NCBI RefSeq assembly: GCF_033097505.1
Contig: NZ_AP028654.1
Span: 1,632,001-1,696,000 of the forward strand
Reading direction: 5' to 3'
From: Helicovermis profundi
GTDB lineage: Bacteria > Bacillota > Clostridia > Peptostreptococcales > Acidaminobacteraceae
DNA: 64,000 nucleotides
Each line of letters begins with the position of its first letter. The first letter of the stretch is position 1. The translations under genes were made by a program, and so were the position numbers. The notes under the pieces were generated by a model that made no database searches, was not told the DNA's origin, and saw only the letters and a program-made list of their open reading frames with translations. This document shows, piece after piece, positions 41,288 to 50,896 of the stretch.

Positions 41288-41908
41288 TTAATCATTTATA
41301 GGATTAGATTTTATTTCAGCACCTATCGTAGTAGAACCACCATGACCCGGATAAACTAAAGTTTTAGGATTTAATTTAAATAGTCTATTTGTGATAGATT
41401 TTCTAATTTTATCAAAATTTCCACCTTCAAGATCATATCTTCCATAACTATACATAAAAAGTGTGTCTCCACTAAAAAGTGAATTCTCTATTAATAAGCA
41501 AATACCACCTTTGGTATGTCCTGGTGTATGTATTACTTTTGCATGAAGTGAACCAAATTTTATTTTTTTTCCATCTTCAAGTAAAACATCTGGAGTAAAT
41601 TCCATATCTCCATATGATGTCTTTGAAGATAAATTCAATTCTTTTGATTTTAGTAAATACTCATCTGCCCTGTGAACCATAATACTAATACCATATTCAT
41701 TTTTAAGAGTCGTTGCAGCACAAATATGATCAACATGTCCATGAGTAAGTACTATATGGATAGGAGTATATCCTTTTGAGTCAATCAATTTTATGATTTT
41801 CTCAGCTTCACTTCCTGGATCTATTATAATACATTGTTTTTCTTTTTCATCAGCGACTATATAGCAATTTGCACCATACGTACCCAACGTTAATTTTTCT
41901 ATTATCAT
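41288..41908 (-). CDS. MBL-fold metallo-hydrolase (glyoxalase II-like)
   Basis: A 206-aa cytosolic hydrolase of the metallo-beta-lactamase fold. Metal-binding THGHVDH is at residues 55-61, with later metal ligands in HTPGHTKGG, LFSGDTLF and the terminal VYPGHG. This YcbL/glyoxalase-II-like branch hydrolyses thioesters or similar compounds; the true substrate is unknown. It lies 34 nt after dtd in the same direction and is the last gene of the cluster. GAGGT precedes the ATG. Confidence 0.9.
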   Translation of the reverse strand: MIIEKLTLGTYGANCYIVADEKEKQCIIIDPGSEAEKIIKLIDSKGYTPIHIVLTHGHVDHICAATTLKNEYGISIMVHRADEYLLKSKELNLSSKTSYGDMEFTPDVLLEDGKKIKFGSLHAKVIHTPGHTKGGICLLIENSLFSGDTLFMYSYGRYDLEGGNFDKIRKSITNRLFKLNPKTLVYPGHGGSTTIGAEIKSNPIND

Positions 41909-41941
41909 AGTTACCTCAACATTTATATTTATATTTACAAT

Positions 41942-42391
41942 CTAAAACACTTTTTTACTATCAATCATGAGTGTTACAGGCCCATCGTTAATAATTTCTA
42001 CTTGCATATCAGCTTGAAATTTACCCGTTTCGACTTTAATTACTTTCTCACTGCAAATACTAACAAAATTTTCATAAAGTTCATTTGCGATTTCTGGTCT
42101 AGATGCAGTTATAAAACTGGGTCTTCTTCCTTTTCTGCAATCGCCAAGTAAAGTAAATTGTGATATAGCGAGCATTTCACCTTTTACATCAAGTAAAGAC
42201 AAATTCATTTTTTCATTTTCATCTTCAAATATTCTTAAATTTATAATTTTTTCAGCTAGATATTTTACGTCTTCTAATGAATCACCATCTTCAACGCCGA
42301 CTAGAACATTTAGCCCTTTTCCAATACTACCAATAGTTTTTCCATCAACATTTACACTTGATTTTTTCACTCTTTGAACTACCGCTCTCAT
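41942..42391 (-). CDS. dtd: D-aminoacyl-tRNA deacylase
   Basis: A 149-aa enzyme that hydrolyses D-amino acids from mischarged tRNA. The two active-site motifs are SQFTL (residues 78-82) and the C-terminal [10 protein letters not shown] with the cross-subunit Gly-Pro. It is 13 nt after relA, and this relA-dtd pairing is common in Firmicutes. Relevance may be high here, since the ornithine pathway produces D-ornithine and D-alanine. AAAAGGGG precedes the ATG. Confidence 0.93.
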   Translation of the reverse strand: MRAVVQRVKKSSVNVDGKTIGSIGKGLNVLVGVEDGDSLEDVKYLAEKIINLRIFEDENEKMNLSLLDVKGEMLAISQFTLLGDCRKGRRPSFITASRPEIANELYENFVSICSEKVIKVETGKFQADMQVEIINDGPVTLMIDSKKVF

Positions 42392-42404
42392 AACACGACC
42401 CCTT

Positions 42405-44591
42405 TTAAGATGTAATTCTTTTTACATCAATCATTTTTGGCATCCCTTTTAGCTTGTTTATTAATTTATTTAACTGAACTGCATTATTAATTTCAATATT
42501 TAAATTAATAACTGCAATTTCATTTTTTGTAATTTTTGCATTAATACCCGTCACAAATAAATCCATTTCAGAAATTAAAACTGTAAGTTCTCCAAGTAAT
42601 CCTTTCCTATCTGGTGCAATTACTTGAATTTGAGCAGCGTATGAAGAGTCAACCTCTCCTGTGTCCCACTCTACTTCAATAAATCTACTTTTGGAATCAT
42701 CTGTTTTTTCAAAGTTTGTACAATCTGATCTATGAACAGTAACTCCGCGTCCCCTAGTTATATAGCCAATAATATCATCACCTGGAACTGGATTACAGCA
42801 CTTTGCATATCTAATTAAAAGGTTATCAACGCCTTTTACACTAATACCTTTTGCTTGAGATTTAATTTTCTTATTACTATTTCTTTCTTTTATTTTTCCC
42901 TTTAACTCTTCATCAGTTTCATTAGACTTATTTAATTCTTTTTGTTCAAATTTATATTTATCGCGGAGTTTTGGAAGTACTTGACTAAGCATAATACCAC
43001 CATAGCCTATCGCTGCATATAAATCATCCATATTATTACAACTTAATTTATCTAATAATGGTTCGACCCATTCTGGTCTAACAAGTTCCTTAACAGTATA
43101 ACCTGATTTTTTAATTTCTTTAAAGAAAGCTTCAGATCCTTTTTCTATATTTTCTTCTCTTCTTTCTTTTTTGAACCAATGTCTTATTTTATTTTTTGCT
43201 TGATTACTTTTTACAAATTTTAACCAGTCTCTTGATGGACCATTACTGTTTTTAGCAGTTAATATTTCTATAATTTGTCCATTTGATACTTTAAAATTTA
43301 ATGGAACAATTCTACCATTAACTTTTGCGCCAACACAACGATTTCCAACTTGTGAATGAATCTTATATGCAAAATCAACTGGAGTTGACCCCATAGGCAA
43401 ATCAATAACTTTACCATCTGGTGTAAAAACAAAAACCTCATTTGTAAATAAATCTAGTTTTAAAGAATCCATAAATTCTTTAGGATCATTTAAATCCTTC
43501 TGCCATTCCATCATCTGTCTTAGCCAAGATAATTTTTCTTCCATATTATCTTCTTCGCTTTTACCTTCTTTGTATTTCCAATGCGCAGCAATACCGTATT
43601 CGGCTATCCTATGCATATCCCATGTTCTTATTTGAATTTCGAACGGTTCTCCAGTATTTCCAATAACCGTTGTGTGAATCGATTGATACATATTTGGTTT
43701 TGGCATAGCAATATAATCTTTAAATCTACCAGGAATAGGCTTCCAAAGAGAATGAATAATTCCTAAAACTCCATAACAATCTTTAATTGAATCCACAATA
43801 ACTCTAATAGCAGTTAAATCGTAAATTTCATCAAAATCTTTATTTTGCTTAGTCATCTTCTTATATATACTATAAAAATTTTTGGGTCTACCATAAATAT
43901 CACAATTAATACTTACAAGCTTTATATTATACTCAAGATCGCTTATTACTTTATTTATAATGCCTAATCTTTCATCTCTCTTTTTATTTACTCTTGTTAC
44001 TAAATTATAGTAACTTTCAGGTTCTAAATATAAGAACGACAAATCTTCAAGTTCCCATTTAATCTTTGATATTCCAAGTCTATGAGCAATAGGTGCATAT
44101 ATTTCAAGAGTCTCAAGTGCTTTTTCTTTTTTCTTTTCATCAGGCATAAACTTAAGAGTTCTCATATTGTGGAGTCTATCAGCTAATTTAATTAGAATAA
44201 CTCTAATATCCTTAGCCATAGCAATAAACATCTTTCTTAGGTTTTCAGCTTGTTGTTCTTCTTTTGATTCATAATTTATTTTACCGAGTTTTGTAACGCC
44301 ATCAACCATATTTGCTACATCTTCACCAAATTCATCTTTAATATCTTTATAAATATACTTAGTATCTTCTACAACGTCGTGAAGTAGTCCAGATATAATT
44401 GTATCTTCATCTAGTTCAAGTTCTGCGAGAATTAGCGAAACATGAACTGGATGAATAAAATATTTCTCTCCAGATTTGCGCAATTGTCCTCTATGAGCTT
44501 CTTCTGCAAAAGTATATGCCCTAACAATTTTCTCTATATTTAACGAAGAATTCAATTGTTGCAATTTTAAAACATATGATTCTAAATTCAT
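42405..44591 (-). CDS. relA: Bifunctional (p)ppGpp synthetase/hydrolase
   Basis: A 728-aa Rel protein controlling the stringent response. Domain order: HD hydrolase ([20 protein letters not shown]), synthetase ([41 protein letters not shown]), TGS ([22 protein letters not shown]), a helical/zinc-finger-like part with [14 protein letters not shown], and C-terminal ACT. The intact HD box indicates hydrolase activity. The ATG at 44591 is preferred with GAGGGTG before it; the upstream GTG belongs to that site. A T-tract hairpin ends about 20 nt before the start, so transcripts from apt are probably attenuated here. Confidence 0.95.
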   Translation of the reverse strand: MNLESYVLKLQQLNSSLNIEKIVRAYTFAEEAHRGQLRKSGEKYFIHPVHVSLILAELELDEDTIISGLLHDVVEDTKYIYKDIKDEFGEDVANMVDGVTKLGKINYESKEEQQAENLRKMFIAMAKDIRVILIKLADRLHNMRTLKFMPDEKKKEKALETLEIYAPIAHRLGISKIKWELEDLSFLYLEPESYYNLVTRVNKKRDERLGIINKVISDLEYNIKLVSINCDIYGRPKNFYSIYKKMTKQNKDFDEIYDLTAIRVIVDSIKDCYGVLGIIHSLWKPIPGRFKDYIAMPKPNMYQSIHTTVIGNTGEPFEIQIRTWDMHRIAEYGIAAHWKYKEGKSEEDNMEEKLSWLRQMMEWQKDLNDPKEFMDSLKLDLFTNEVFVFTPDGKVIDLPMGSTPVDFAYKIHSQVGNRCVGAKVNGRIVPLNFKVSNGQIIEILTAKNSNGPSRDWLKFVKSNQAKNKIRHWFKKERREENIEKGSEAFFKEIKKSGYTVKELVRPEWVEPLLDKLSCNNMDDLYAAIGYGGIMLSQVLPKLRDKYKFEQKELNKSNETDEELKGKIKERNSNKKIKSQAKGISVKGVDNLLIRYAKCCNPVPGDDIIGYITRGRGVTVHRSDCTNFEKTDDSKSRFIEVEWDTGEVDSSYAAQIQVIAPDRKGLLGELTVLISEMDLFVTGINAKITKNEIAVINLNIEINNAVQLNKLINKLKGMPKMIDVKRITS

Positions 44592-44610
44592 AATTAACAC
44601 CCTCTGTATT

Positions 44611-44640
44611 AAAAAATGGTTACACTAAAGTGTAACCATT
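44611..44640 (-). terminator. Terminator-like hairpin just before relA
   Basis: An exact stem AATGGTTACACT/AGTGTAACCATT (44615-44626, 44629-44640) followed on the minus strand by TTTTTT, then the relA ribosome site. No promoter fits between it and relA. Confidence 0.8.
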
Positions 44641-44713
44641 ACATAAATTAAATTTTATACACATTATATATCATTTATGAACTAATAACAACTTTAGATT
44701 AATAATAATATAC

Positions 44714-45226
44714 TTAATATTTAATAAGCGACTTAATATTATAATCTCCAATTAAATCTCTTGCGTTTAAAAATGAAAGCTCCATAATAAATACCATTCC
44801 AACAACTTCAGCTCCCATACTTTCAATTAATTTTACAATTGCATTTACAGTTCCGCCAGTTGCAAGCAAGTCATCTGCAATAAGAACTTTTTGACCCTTT
44901 TTAATTGCATCTTTATGAATCTCTAGCTTATCTACACCATATTCAAGTTCATACTCTATAGAAACCGTTTCAGATGGAAGTTTACCAGGTTTTCTTATTG
45001 GAACAAATGATTTTGAAAGAGCATATGACATAGGGGCTGCAACTATAAATCCTCTAGCTTCTGGGCCTACTATAACATCAAAATCGAATTCTGAAACATT
45101 TTCAACACACATATCAATCGTCTTTTTAAACACTTCACCATTGTTAAGTAAAGTTGTAATATCTTTAAAACCAATTCCTTCTTTAGGAAAATCTTGTACT
45201 TCTCTAATATAATTCTTCAAATCCAT
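44714..45226 (-). CDS. apt: Adenine phosphoribosyltransferase
   Basis: A 170-aa purine-salvage enzyme making AMP from adenine and PRPP. The PRPP motif is VLIADDLLATGGTVNA, and VGPEARGFIVAAPMSYAL is the substrate hood region. The ATG at 45226 is used with AAGGGTGG upstream; three earlier codons begin with GTG inside that site. It lies between recJ (63 nt upstream) and relA in an order well known in Firmicutes (recJ-apt-relA). Confidence 0.95.
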   Translation of the reverse strand: MDLKNYIREVQDFPKEGIGFKDITTLLNNGEVFKKTIDMCVENVSEFDFDVIVGPEARGFIVAAPMSYALSKSFVPIRKPGKLPSETVSIEYELEYGVDKLEIHKDAIKKGQKVLIADDLLATGGTVNAIVKLIESMGAEVVGMVFIMELSFLNARDLIGDYNIKSLIKY

Positions 45227-45299
45227 AATAACCACCCTTATTTATATTCGTCCAAAAACTATTCTATCAAAAATTATAAAATAATCAAATACCAAATAA

Positions 45300-47450
45300 T
45301 TAAATATATTTGTTTTTTTTAAGTATATCTATCACAGCAAAACTGTAATTTTGCACAGACTTATATGAAGCTGACGCAGTAATATCAATTTTTTTATTAT
45401 TAATTGTTTTCTCGCAGTAATATTCATTGTCAGTGATATCATAAATAATCAAATTATTCATTTTTAAAATATATAAAGCTATTTTTACTTGATATGGCAA
45501 TATACCACTGAACTTATTTTTAATTAAGCTAATTTTACCATTTTTTATTGCAAATCTATATACAATAGCAATCTGATCTCTATTTGGAAGTAAATTTCTT
45601 GCAAAAAACAAAAACTCTGAAATCGAAACCAGTTTTTTATTGAAAATATTAACTATATATTCTTCTAATTCAGTAAAATCAGTATCTTCTAATGTATTTA
45701 TTATTTTAATAATATATTCATTAAAGAAGTAATCAGATTTTGAAAATTCTAGTTTTTCATTCATTTTTATATCTTTAAGAATAAATTGTATAGTTTCAAC
45801 ACCTCTAAAATTATTTCTTTCCATGCTAAAAGCAAGATTAACAGACTGATTAGTTCTAAGTAGTTCAGCTTTTTCAGCCATTGAAAATCCAAGCGAATCA
45901 TACACTCGCTTTTCATCATGAACTGTAATTTTTAAATGGTTTTTTTCTTTTCCAATGCATTTAAATTGATCAATATTTAAATTATTATATATGAAAATTG
46001 GTTTTGAATTTCCCATTCCAAACGGTTCAAGCAATTCAAGTTCGTCTAACACTTTATAGTTAATATCTTTTGATAATAAAGACATATCATATTTGATTTT
46101 GGGAATTATATCTGTTTCTTTCATCTCTAAATCAGCAAAATTGTTAACTCCTATTCTAAGCTTTTCATAATTTATACTTTCCATGCTTAGACCTGCTGCT
46201 TGTTTATGGCCGCCAAATTTAAGAAATAACTCCTTAACTGAATCTAAAGCAGAAAATAAATCAAAGTCACCTACACTTCTTGCTGAACCTTTTAAAATTC
46301 CATTTTCTTCATTCAAAATTATTGAAGGTTTATAATATTTCTCTGAAATCTTAGAACTAACAATCCCTACAATTCCAGTATGCCAATTTTCACCCTTAAC
46401 AACAAGAATTTTTTCGTTTATAGGATCTAAATTTTCATCAATATATTTAAGTGCTTCTTCTACTATTAACTTTTCTCTATTTTGTCTTTCTTTATTTAAC
46501 TGTGTTAGTTCTCTAGCAATTTCCTTCGCCCTTTTTTTTGAATTTGTAGTTAATAATTCAACGGCTAATCTCGGATTACCAATTCTTCCAGATGCATTAA
46601 TTTTTGGAGCCAATATAAAGCCAATATGACCTGCATTTATTTTCTTATTTGTAAGTTCTGAAATATCAATTAATTCCTTTAGTCCAATATTGCTTGTATT
46701 GTTTAATACATCAAGTCCCACCTTAGTTATTATTCTATTTTCATCAACCAAAGGAGCAATATCGGAGACAGTACCAAAAGCAGCTAAGTCGATAATTTCA
46801 TTAACAAAGAGATTGAATTCATCTTTTAACAAAGCCTGAACTATTTTAAAAACAATTCCAGCTCCGCAAAGCATATCAAATGGATAAGAGCAATCTGTCC
46901 TTTTAGGATTTATAACTTCATATGAGTTAGGAATTTCTTCTTGAGGGTTATGATGATCAGTTATTATTAAATCTAAACCAATGGTCTTTGCAAAGTCAGC
47001 TTCTTTCACCGACGTTATACCACAATCAACTGAAATAACAAGTGATACACCTTTATTTTTAATATTTTCAAGTGCCAAAGAGTTTATTCCATACCCTTCT
47101 TTTTCTCTATCTGGAATATAAAATATAGCTTCATAATTTATTTTCTGAAAATACTTTAAAAAAATAGAAATACTAGTTATTCCATCAACATCATAATCAC
47201 CGTATATACATATTTTTTCTTTACTTTTAATAGCTTCTGCAATTCTACTAGTAACTTTGTCCATTCCATTAAGTAAAAAAGGATCATATAGTTTAGACAA
47301 AGTAGGATGCAAAAATTTATCAACAATTTCTTTTTTTATTAATCCTTTATTTTCTAAAACTCTTTTCGTAACATTAGTTAACGTAACATCATTAAGTAAA
47401 CCAATGTTTTCCTTGTTTTTTTCTTGCCATAAAAACTCTTTATATTTCAT
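45300..47450 (-). CDS. recJ: Single-stranded-DNA-specific 5'-3' exonuclease RecJ
   Basis: A 716-aa DHH-family exonuclease for recombination and repair. Motifs include IYGDYDVDGITS, VSVDCGITS, ITDHHNPQEEIP and SGRIGNPRLAVELL, followed by the DHHA1 region with GGHKQAAGLSME and an OB-fold. The C-terminal 150 residues are diverged and slightly shorter than in B. subtilis RecJ. AGGTG precedes the ATG, which starts 7 nt after the end of the LapA gene. Confidence 0.93.
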   Translation of the reverse strand: MKYKEFLWQEKNKENIGLLNDVTLTNVTKRVLENKGLIKKEIVDKFLHPTLSKLYDPFLLNGMDKVTSRIAEAIKSKEKICIYGDYDVDGITSISIFLKYFQKINYEAIFYIPDREKEGYGINSLALENIKNKGVSLVISVDCGITSVKEADFAKTIGLDLIITDHHNPQEEIPNSYEVINPKRTDCSYPFDMLCGAGIVFKIVQALLKDEFNLFVNEIIDLAAFGTVSDIAPLVDENRIITKVGLDVLNNTSNIGLKELIDISELTNKKINAGHIGFILAPKINASGRIGNPRLAVELLTTNSKKRAKEIARELTQLNKERQNREKLIVEEALKYIDENLDPINEKILVVKGENWHTGIVGIVSSKISEKYYKPSIILNEENGILKGSARSVGDFDLFSALDSVKELFLKFGGHKQAAGLSMESINYEKLRIGVNNFADLEMKETDIIPKIKYDMSLLSKDINYKVLDELELLEPFGMGNSKPIFIYNNLNIDQFKCIGKEKNHLKITVHDEKRVYDSLGFSMAEKAELLRTNQSVNLAFSMERNNFRGVETIQFILKDIKMNEKLEFSKSDYFFNEYIIKIINTLEDTDFTELEEYIVNIFNKKLVSISEFLFFARNLLPNRDQIAIVYRFAIKNGKISLIKNKFSGILPYQVKIALYILKMNNLIIYDITDNEYYCEKTINNKKIDITASASYKSVQNYSFAVIDILKKNKYI

Positions 47451-47457
47451 TTTTCAC

Positions 47458-47826
47458 CTATTTTGATATATCGACTTTTAATTCACGTTGACTTTCTGCT
47501 GCCTTATACTTTTCGTTTTCTTCTAGTAATTTATCATTATTTTCTACGAGTTCTTCTTTTTCAGATGATAGCTTTTGATAATCTTTTTCTAATGTTTTGA
47601 ATTTCTTTTCACTTTCTTTAATTTTCATAGTAGACTTAATTTTTTTAAATACACTAAGTAAATATACTACAATAGCTCCAAGCGAAGCGGAAACTAGAAT
47701 AACTACCGCCTGTGAAGTTTGAAACTTTGAGAATAACACATTAATTGTCACAGTTTCAGCATTAAGAAGTGCAAATAAAGCAACAATAATCGCAAATAAT
47801 AATGAAATAATAAATGTAAATTGCAT
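47458..47826 (-). CDS. lapA: LapA-domain (DUF1049) membrane protein
   Basis: A 122-aa protein with two N-terminal hydrophobic segments (FTFIISLLFAIIVALFALL and a second ending near VVYLLSVF) separated by NAETVTINVLFSKF, the LapA/DUF1049 signature. A long charged coiled-coil region (KIKSTMKIKESEKKFKTLEKD onward) faces the cytosol. LapA in E. coli helps LPS assembly; in Firmicutes its role is unknown, and this cell is not expected to have LPS. It is the first gene of the recJ cluster. AAAGGAG precedes the ATG. Confidence 0.82.
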   Translation of the reverse strand: MQFTFIISLLFAIIVALFALLNAETVTINVLFSKFQTSQAVVILVSASLGAIVVYLLSVFKKIKSTMKIKESEKKFKTLEKDYQKLSSEKEELVENNDKLLEENEKYKAAESQRELKVDISK

Positions 47827-47915
47827 ATTTTTTCTCCTTTTTAGTTTAATAACTATATTATAAACTATTTAGTTCAAATTAAAAAGACAGTTTATAAAAA
47901 TATATATTACAATTG

Positions 47916-47944
47916 AAAAAGCGCAGTTACCTAAGTAACCGCGC
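47916..47944 (-). terminator. Intrinsic terminator of secDF
   Basis: GCGCAGTTAC (47921-47930) pairs with GTAACCGCGC (47935-47944), one wobble/mismatch, followed on the minus strand by TTTTT. R1 copy D lies between it and the secF stop codon. Confidence 0.85.
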
Positions 47945-47965
47945 CTAAATCAAAGTATTTATAAA

Positions 47966-48105
47966 TTTATCCGATGCCTTAGAGTTCTAATACCCCCACT
48001 TCTTAAAAAAAGTGGGGGATAAAGAACTCTAAAAAGGCCCTGGATTATGTTTTCTAAGATTCAGCGGGAGTAAAAACTCCCTCTGAATCTTAGAAATTCA
48101 TTTAT
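47966..48105 (+). repeat. R1 structured repeat, copy D
   Basis: CCGATG starts at 47971 and the element ends in TTTAT at 48101-48105, with TTTAT also at 47966-47970. It is nearly identical to copy A, but the second hairpin closes fully (a 21-bp stem, one mismatch at the GCGGG position). The secF stop codon lies inside the right-hand TTTAT, exactly as the bioY stop does in copy A. Confidence 0.9.
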
Positions 48106-48989
48106 GCTTTTGAATAATGTTTTTGAACTTTTTCTTTTTTAGTTTTCCACAAAGCCCAAATTGGAGAAGCAATAAATATTGAAGAATATGTTCCAACAAT
48201 AACTCCTGACATTAAAGGAAATGCAAAATCTTTTATTTGCTCAACACCAAGGAAATACAAACTTCCAATTACTACCAAAGTTGTAAGTGAAGTGTTTAAT
48301 GACCTTGTAATAGTTTGAAGAATACTATTATTTGCAACTTCCATAAAAGGTTCTTTTTTTCTTCTTCGCATATTTTCACGAACTCTATCGAAAACAACAA
48401 TCGTATCATTTATTGAGTAACCAACAATTGTAAGTATTGCCGCAATAAATGAAGAATTTACTGGAATTCTAAAAATAGCATAAACTGCAAGCAAAACTAA
48501 AACGTCATGTAAAAGAGCAGTAATTGCAGAAACTCCATATACGTATTCAAATCTAAAAGTTATATAAATTAACATACAAACTGATGCCGCTAAAATAGCT
48601 AACAATGCTTTATTTTGAATTTCTTTACCAATTGAAGGTCCAAATTGTTCAACTGATCTAAATACTGTATCTTTATCCAATTTATATTTTTCAACAAATG
48701 CAGCCAATATTTTTATTCTTTCATCATTTGATATAGATGCTTTTGTTTTAATGATTATTTCATGCTTTTCTTGACCTGCATGAACAATCTCTGCATTAAG
48801 ATTAAAATCTTTTATTACTGATTGAACTTCATCAACTGGAGCTGTTTGTCCAAGATCAATTTGCATCATAGTTCCACCTGTAAAATCAATACCGTAATTT
48901 AATCCAGTAGTAGCCATTATAATAAGACCAATTAGAATAACTGCTAAAGAAATTCCAAACCAAATTTTATATTTTCCTACAATATTCAT
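48102..48989 (-). CDS. secF: Protein translocase subunit SecF
   Basis: A 295-aa inner-membrane protein with six membrane segments. GIDFTGGTMMQIDL and the VGYSINDTIVVFDRVREN signature are typical. With SecD it uses the ion gradient to help late steps of Sec export. It starts directly after the secD stop codon (TAA ATG), with GAGGGGG inside the secD end. yajC, the other accessory subunit, is at 52.7 kb in a neighbouring cluster. Confidence 0.95.
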   Translation of the reverse strand: MNIVGKYKIWFGISLAVILIGLIIMATTGLNYGIDFTGGTMMQIDLGQTAPVDEVQSVIKDFNLNAEIVHAGQEKHEIIIKTKASISNDERIKILAAFVEKYKLDKDTVFRSVEQFGPSIGKEIQNKALLAILAASVCMLIYITFRFEYVYGVSAITALLHDVLVLLAVYAIFRIPVNSSFIAAILTIVGYSINDTIVVFDRVRENMRRRKKEPFMEVANNSILQTITRSLNTSLTTLVVIGSLYFLGVEQIKDFAFPLMSGVIVGTYSSIFIASPIWALWKTKKEKVQKHYSKA

Positions 48990-50297
48990 TTAATTACCCC
49001 CTCTTACGCCATACATTTTATTACTATTAAATCCTTTAAAACTAAGAGAAGATTTCAGCAAAGTTTTTGTCACAACTACAGCTGTAAACATACTAGTAAC
49101 AATACCAATCATAAGCGTTACAGCAAATCCTTTTATAGGTCCTTCACCAAATGTAAATAGAACAATAGCTGCAATAAATGTTGTAACATTTGAATCTATA
49201 ATAGTCCTAAGTGCTCTTGAAAAACCAGAGTCAATAGAAGCACGAAGAGTTTTTCCATTTCTTAATTCTTCTTTTATTCTTTCAAATATAATAACGTTCG
49301 CATCAACTGCCATACCAAGTGAGAGTACAATACCAGCAACACCTGGAAGTGTTAAAGTAGCATTGAATCCTACCATAATAAATAATAATACTCCTGCATA
49401 TAGTACTAAAGCAATACTTGCTATAAAACCAGGTACTCTGTAAAATACCAACATAAATAATACCACTAGTAATAAACCAATTTTTGCAGCATTAACACTT
49501 GTTTTAAGTGCATCTAAGCCTAATGTAGGTCCTATTACAGATGTTTGTACTTCATCCAAATTTACTGGAAGTGCACCACCTCTTATAAGAGATGCTAAAT
49601 TAGTTGCTTCTTCTACTGTAAAGTTACCAGTAATAACCGCTTTTCCGTCACCTATTACAATACTTGTGTATGGTGCAGAAATAACATTATCATCTAAAAT
49701 AATTGCAATTTGTCCTTTACCGCCTGGATAAGCCACTGCACTTTCAGTAGCAGTTCTAAATAATTTTGTTCCCTCAGTGTTAAATTCTAAACCTACTCCA
49801 GGTTTATTGTATTTATCAAAAGATAATTTTGAATCTTTTACTTCTTGTCCAGTTAAAATCTGAGTTCCAACAAAAGCATCTTTTGTCATTCCACTTCTTG
49901 CAACAGACTTTTGATCAACTAATACAAACTCTAATTGTGCAGTTTTACCAATCATTGAAATAGCATCATTTGCATTTTTTACTCCAGGTAATTCAATCCT
50001 AATTCTTTTATCACCTTGAATTGTAATATTAGGCTCAGTTAACCCCATAGAATTAACCCTTCTAACAATTACATTTTTTGTTTGATTCATAAGCTGAAGT
50101 AAATCACTTCCTGTAGCATCTGTCTTTGCTTCGTAAACTACAACTACTCCACCTTCAATATCTAATCCCAGTTTCATCGAATCAGCTATTGATTTTACTC
50201 CAAATGTCCCACTACCTACTCCATTAAGCGCTAAGTAACTTACACCGCAAATTAATAGAACAATTACGAGAAAAACTGCTACACCGTTTTTTTTCAT
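48990..50297 (-). CDS. secD: Protein translocase subunit SecD
   Basis: A 435-aa polytopic protein with an N-terminal membrane segment, a first periplasmic-type domain (GLDIEGGVVVVYEAK, RVNSMGLTEPNITIQGDKRIRIELPG) and five C-terminal membrane segments with GMAVDANVIIFERIKEEL. Separate SecD and SecF, not the fused Bacillus SecDF, is the usual clostridial state. AGGGAGG-like CGGGAGG precedes the ATG. Confidence 0.95.
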   Translation of the reverse strand: MKKNGVAVFLVIVLLICGVSYLALNGVGSGTFGVKSIADSMKLGLDIEGGVVVVYEAKTDATGSDLLQLMNQTKNVIVRRVNSMGLTEPNITIQGDKRIRIELPGVKNANDAISMIGKTAQLEFVLVDQKSVARSGMTKDAFVGTQILTGQEVKDSKLSFDKYNKPGVGLEFNTEGTKLFRTATESAVAYPGGKGQIAIILDDNVISAPYTSIVIGDGKAVITGNFTVEEATNLASLIRGGALPVNLDEVQTSVIGPTLGLDALKTSVNAAKIGLLLVVLFMLVFYRVPGFIASIALVLYAGVLLFIMVGFNATLTLPGVAGIVLSLGMAVDANVIIFERIKEELRNGKTLRASIDSGFSRALRTIIDSNVTTFIAAIVLFTFGEGPIKGFAVTLMIGIVTSMFTAVVVTKTLLKSSLSFKGFNSNKMYGVRGGN

Positions 50298-50391
50298 CTT
50301 TTTCCCTCCCGTTTATTTGTACTATAATAGAATAATATAATTTATTTATTATTACAATAGTAACTATTAGAATTTATTATATTTATACATA

Positions 50392-50895
50392 TTATTTTAT
50401 ATATAATTTTGATAATTCCACGTAATGCTCCGCAGAGCTTTTTAAACTTTCAATTTCACTTTCACTTAAATTCCTTACAATTTTCATAGGTGATCCATAT
50501 ACTAATGAATTTTTTGGAATAACTTTATTCTCAGAAACCAATGATCCTGCACCAACAATAACATTTTCTTCAACAATAGCACCATCAAGTATAATAGCAC
50601 CCATACCAATCAAAGAATTATCTTTTATAGTGCACCCATGAACAATAGCACCATGACCAACTGTAACGTTCTTACCAATTATAGTAGGATGATTATCATC
50701 ACAGTGAATCACAGTATTATCTTGAATATTTGTATTTTCACCTATAATAATTTTATTAACATCTGCTCTAATAACAACATTAAACCAAATACTTGCATTT
50801 TTATCTATTTTTGTTCTTCCAATTACAGTAGCATTATCTGCTATAAAAGTATTATTATCGATAATTGGAACAAATTCTTTAAAAGTTAAAATCAA
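50392..50895 (-). CDS. Gamma-carbonic-anhydrase-like hexapeptide protein
   Basis: About 167 aa of left-handed beta-helix repeats (NATVIGRTKIDKNASIWFNVVIRADV, NIQDNTVIHCD, IGKNVTVGHGAIVHGC). The three zinc histidines of the gamma-CA/YrdA/CaiE group are probably in HCD, GHGAIVHG. Many members are inactive or have unknown substrates. A TTG start at 50895 is chosen because GGTGGTG precedes it and the sequence aligns with usual family starts; GTG or TTG codons up to 50910 are alternatives. It overlaps or abuts the end of scfB. Confidence 0.82.
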   Translation of the reverse strand: MILTFKEFVPIIDNNTFIADNATVIGRTKIDKNASIWFNVVIRADVNKIIIGENTNIQDNTVIHCDDNHPTIIGKNVTVGHGAIVHGCTIKDNSLIGMGAIILDGAIVEENVIVGAGSLVSENKVIPKNSLVYGSPMKIVRNLSESEIESLKSSAEHYVELSKLYIK

Positions 50896-50896
50896 T

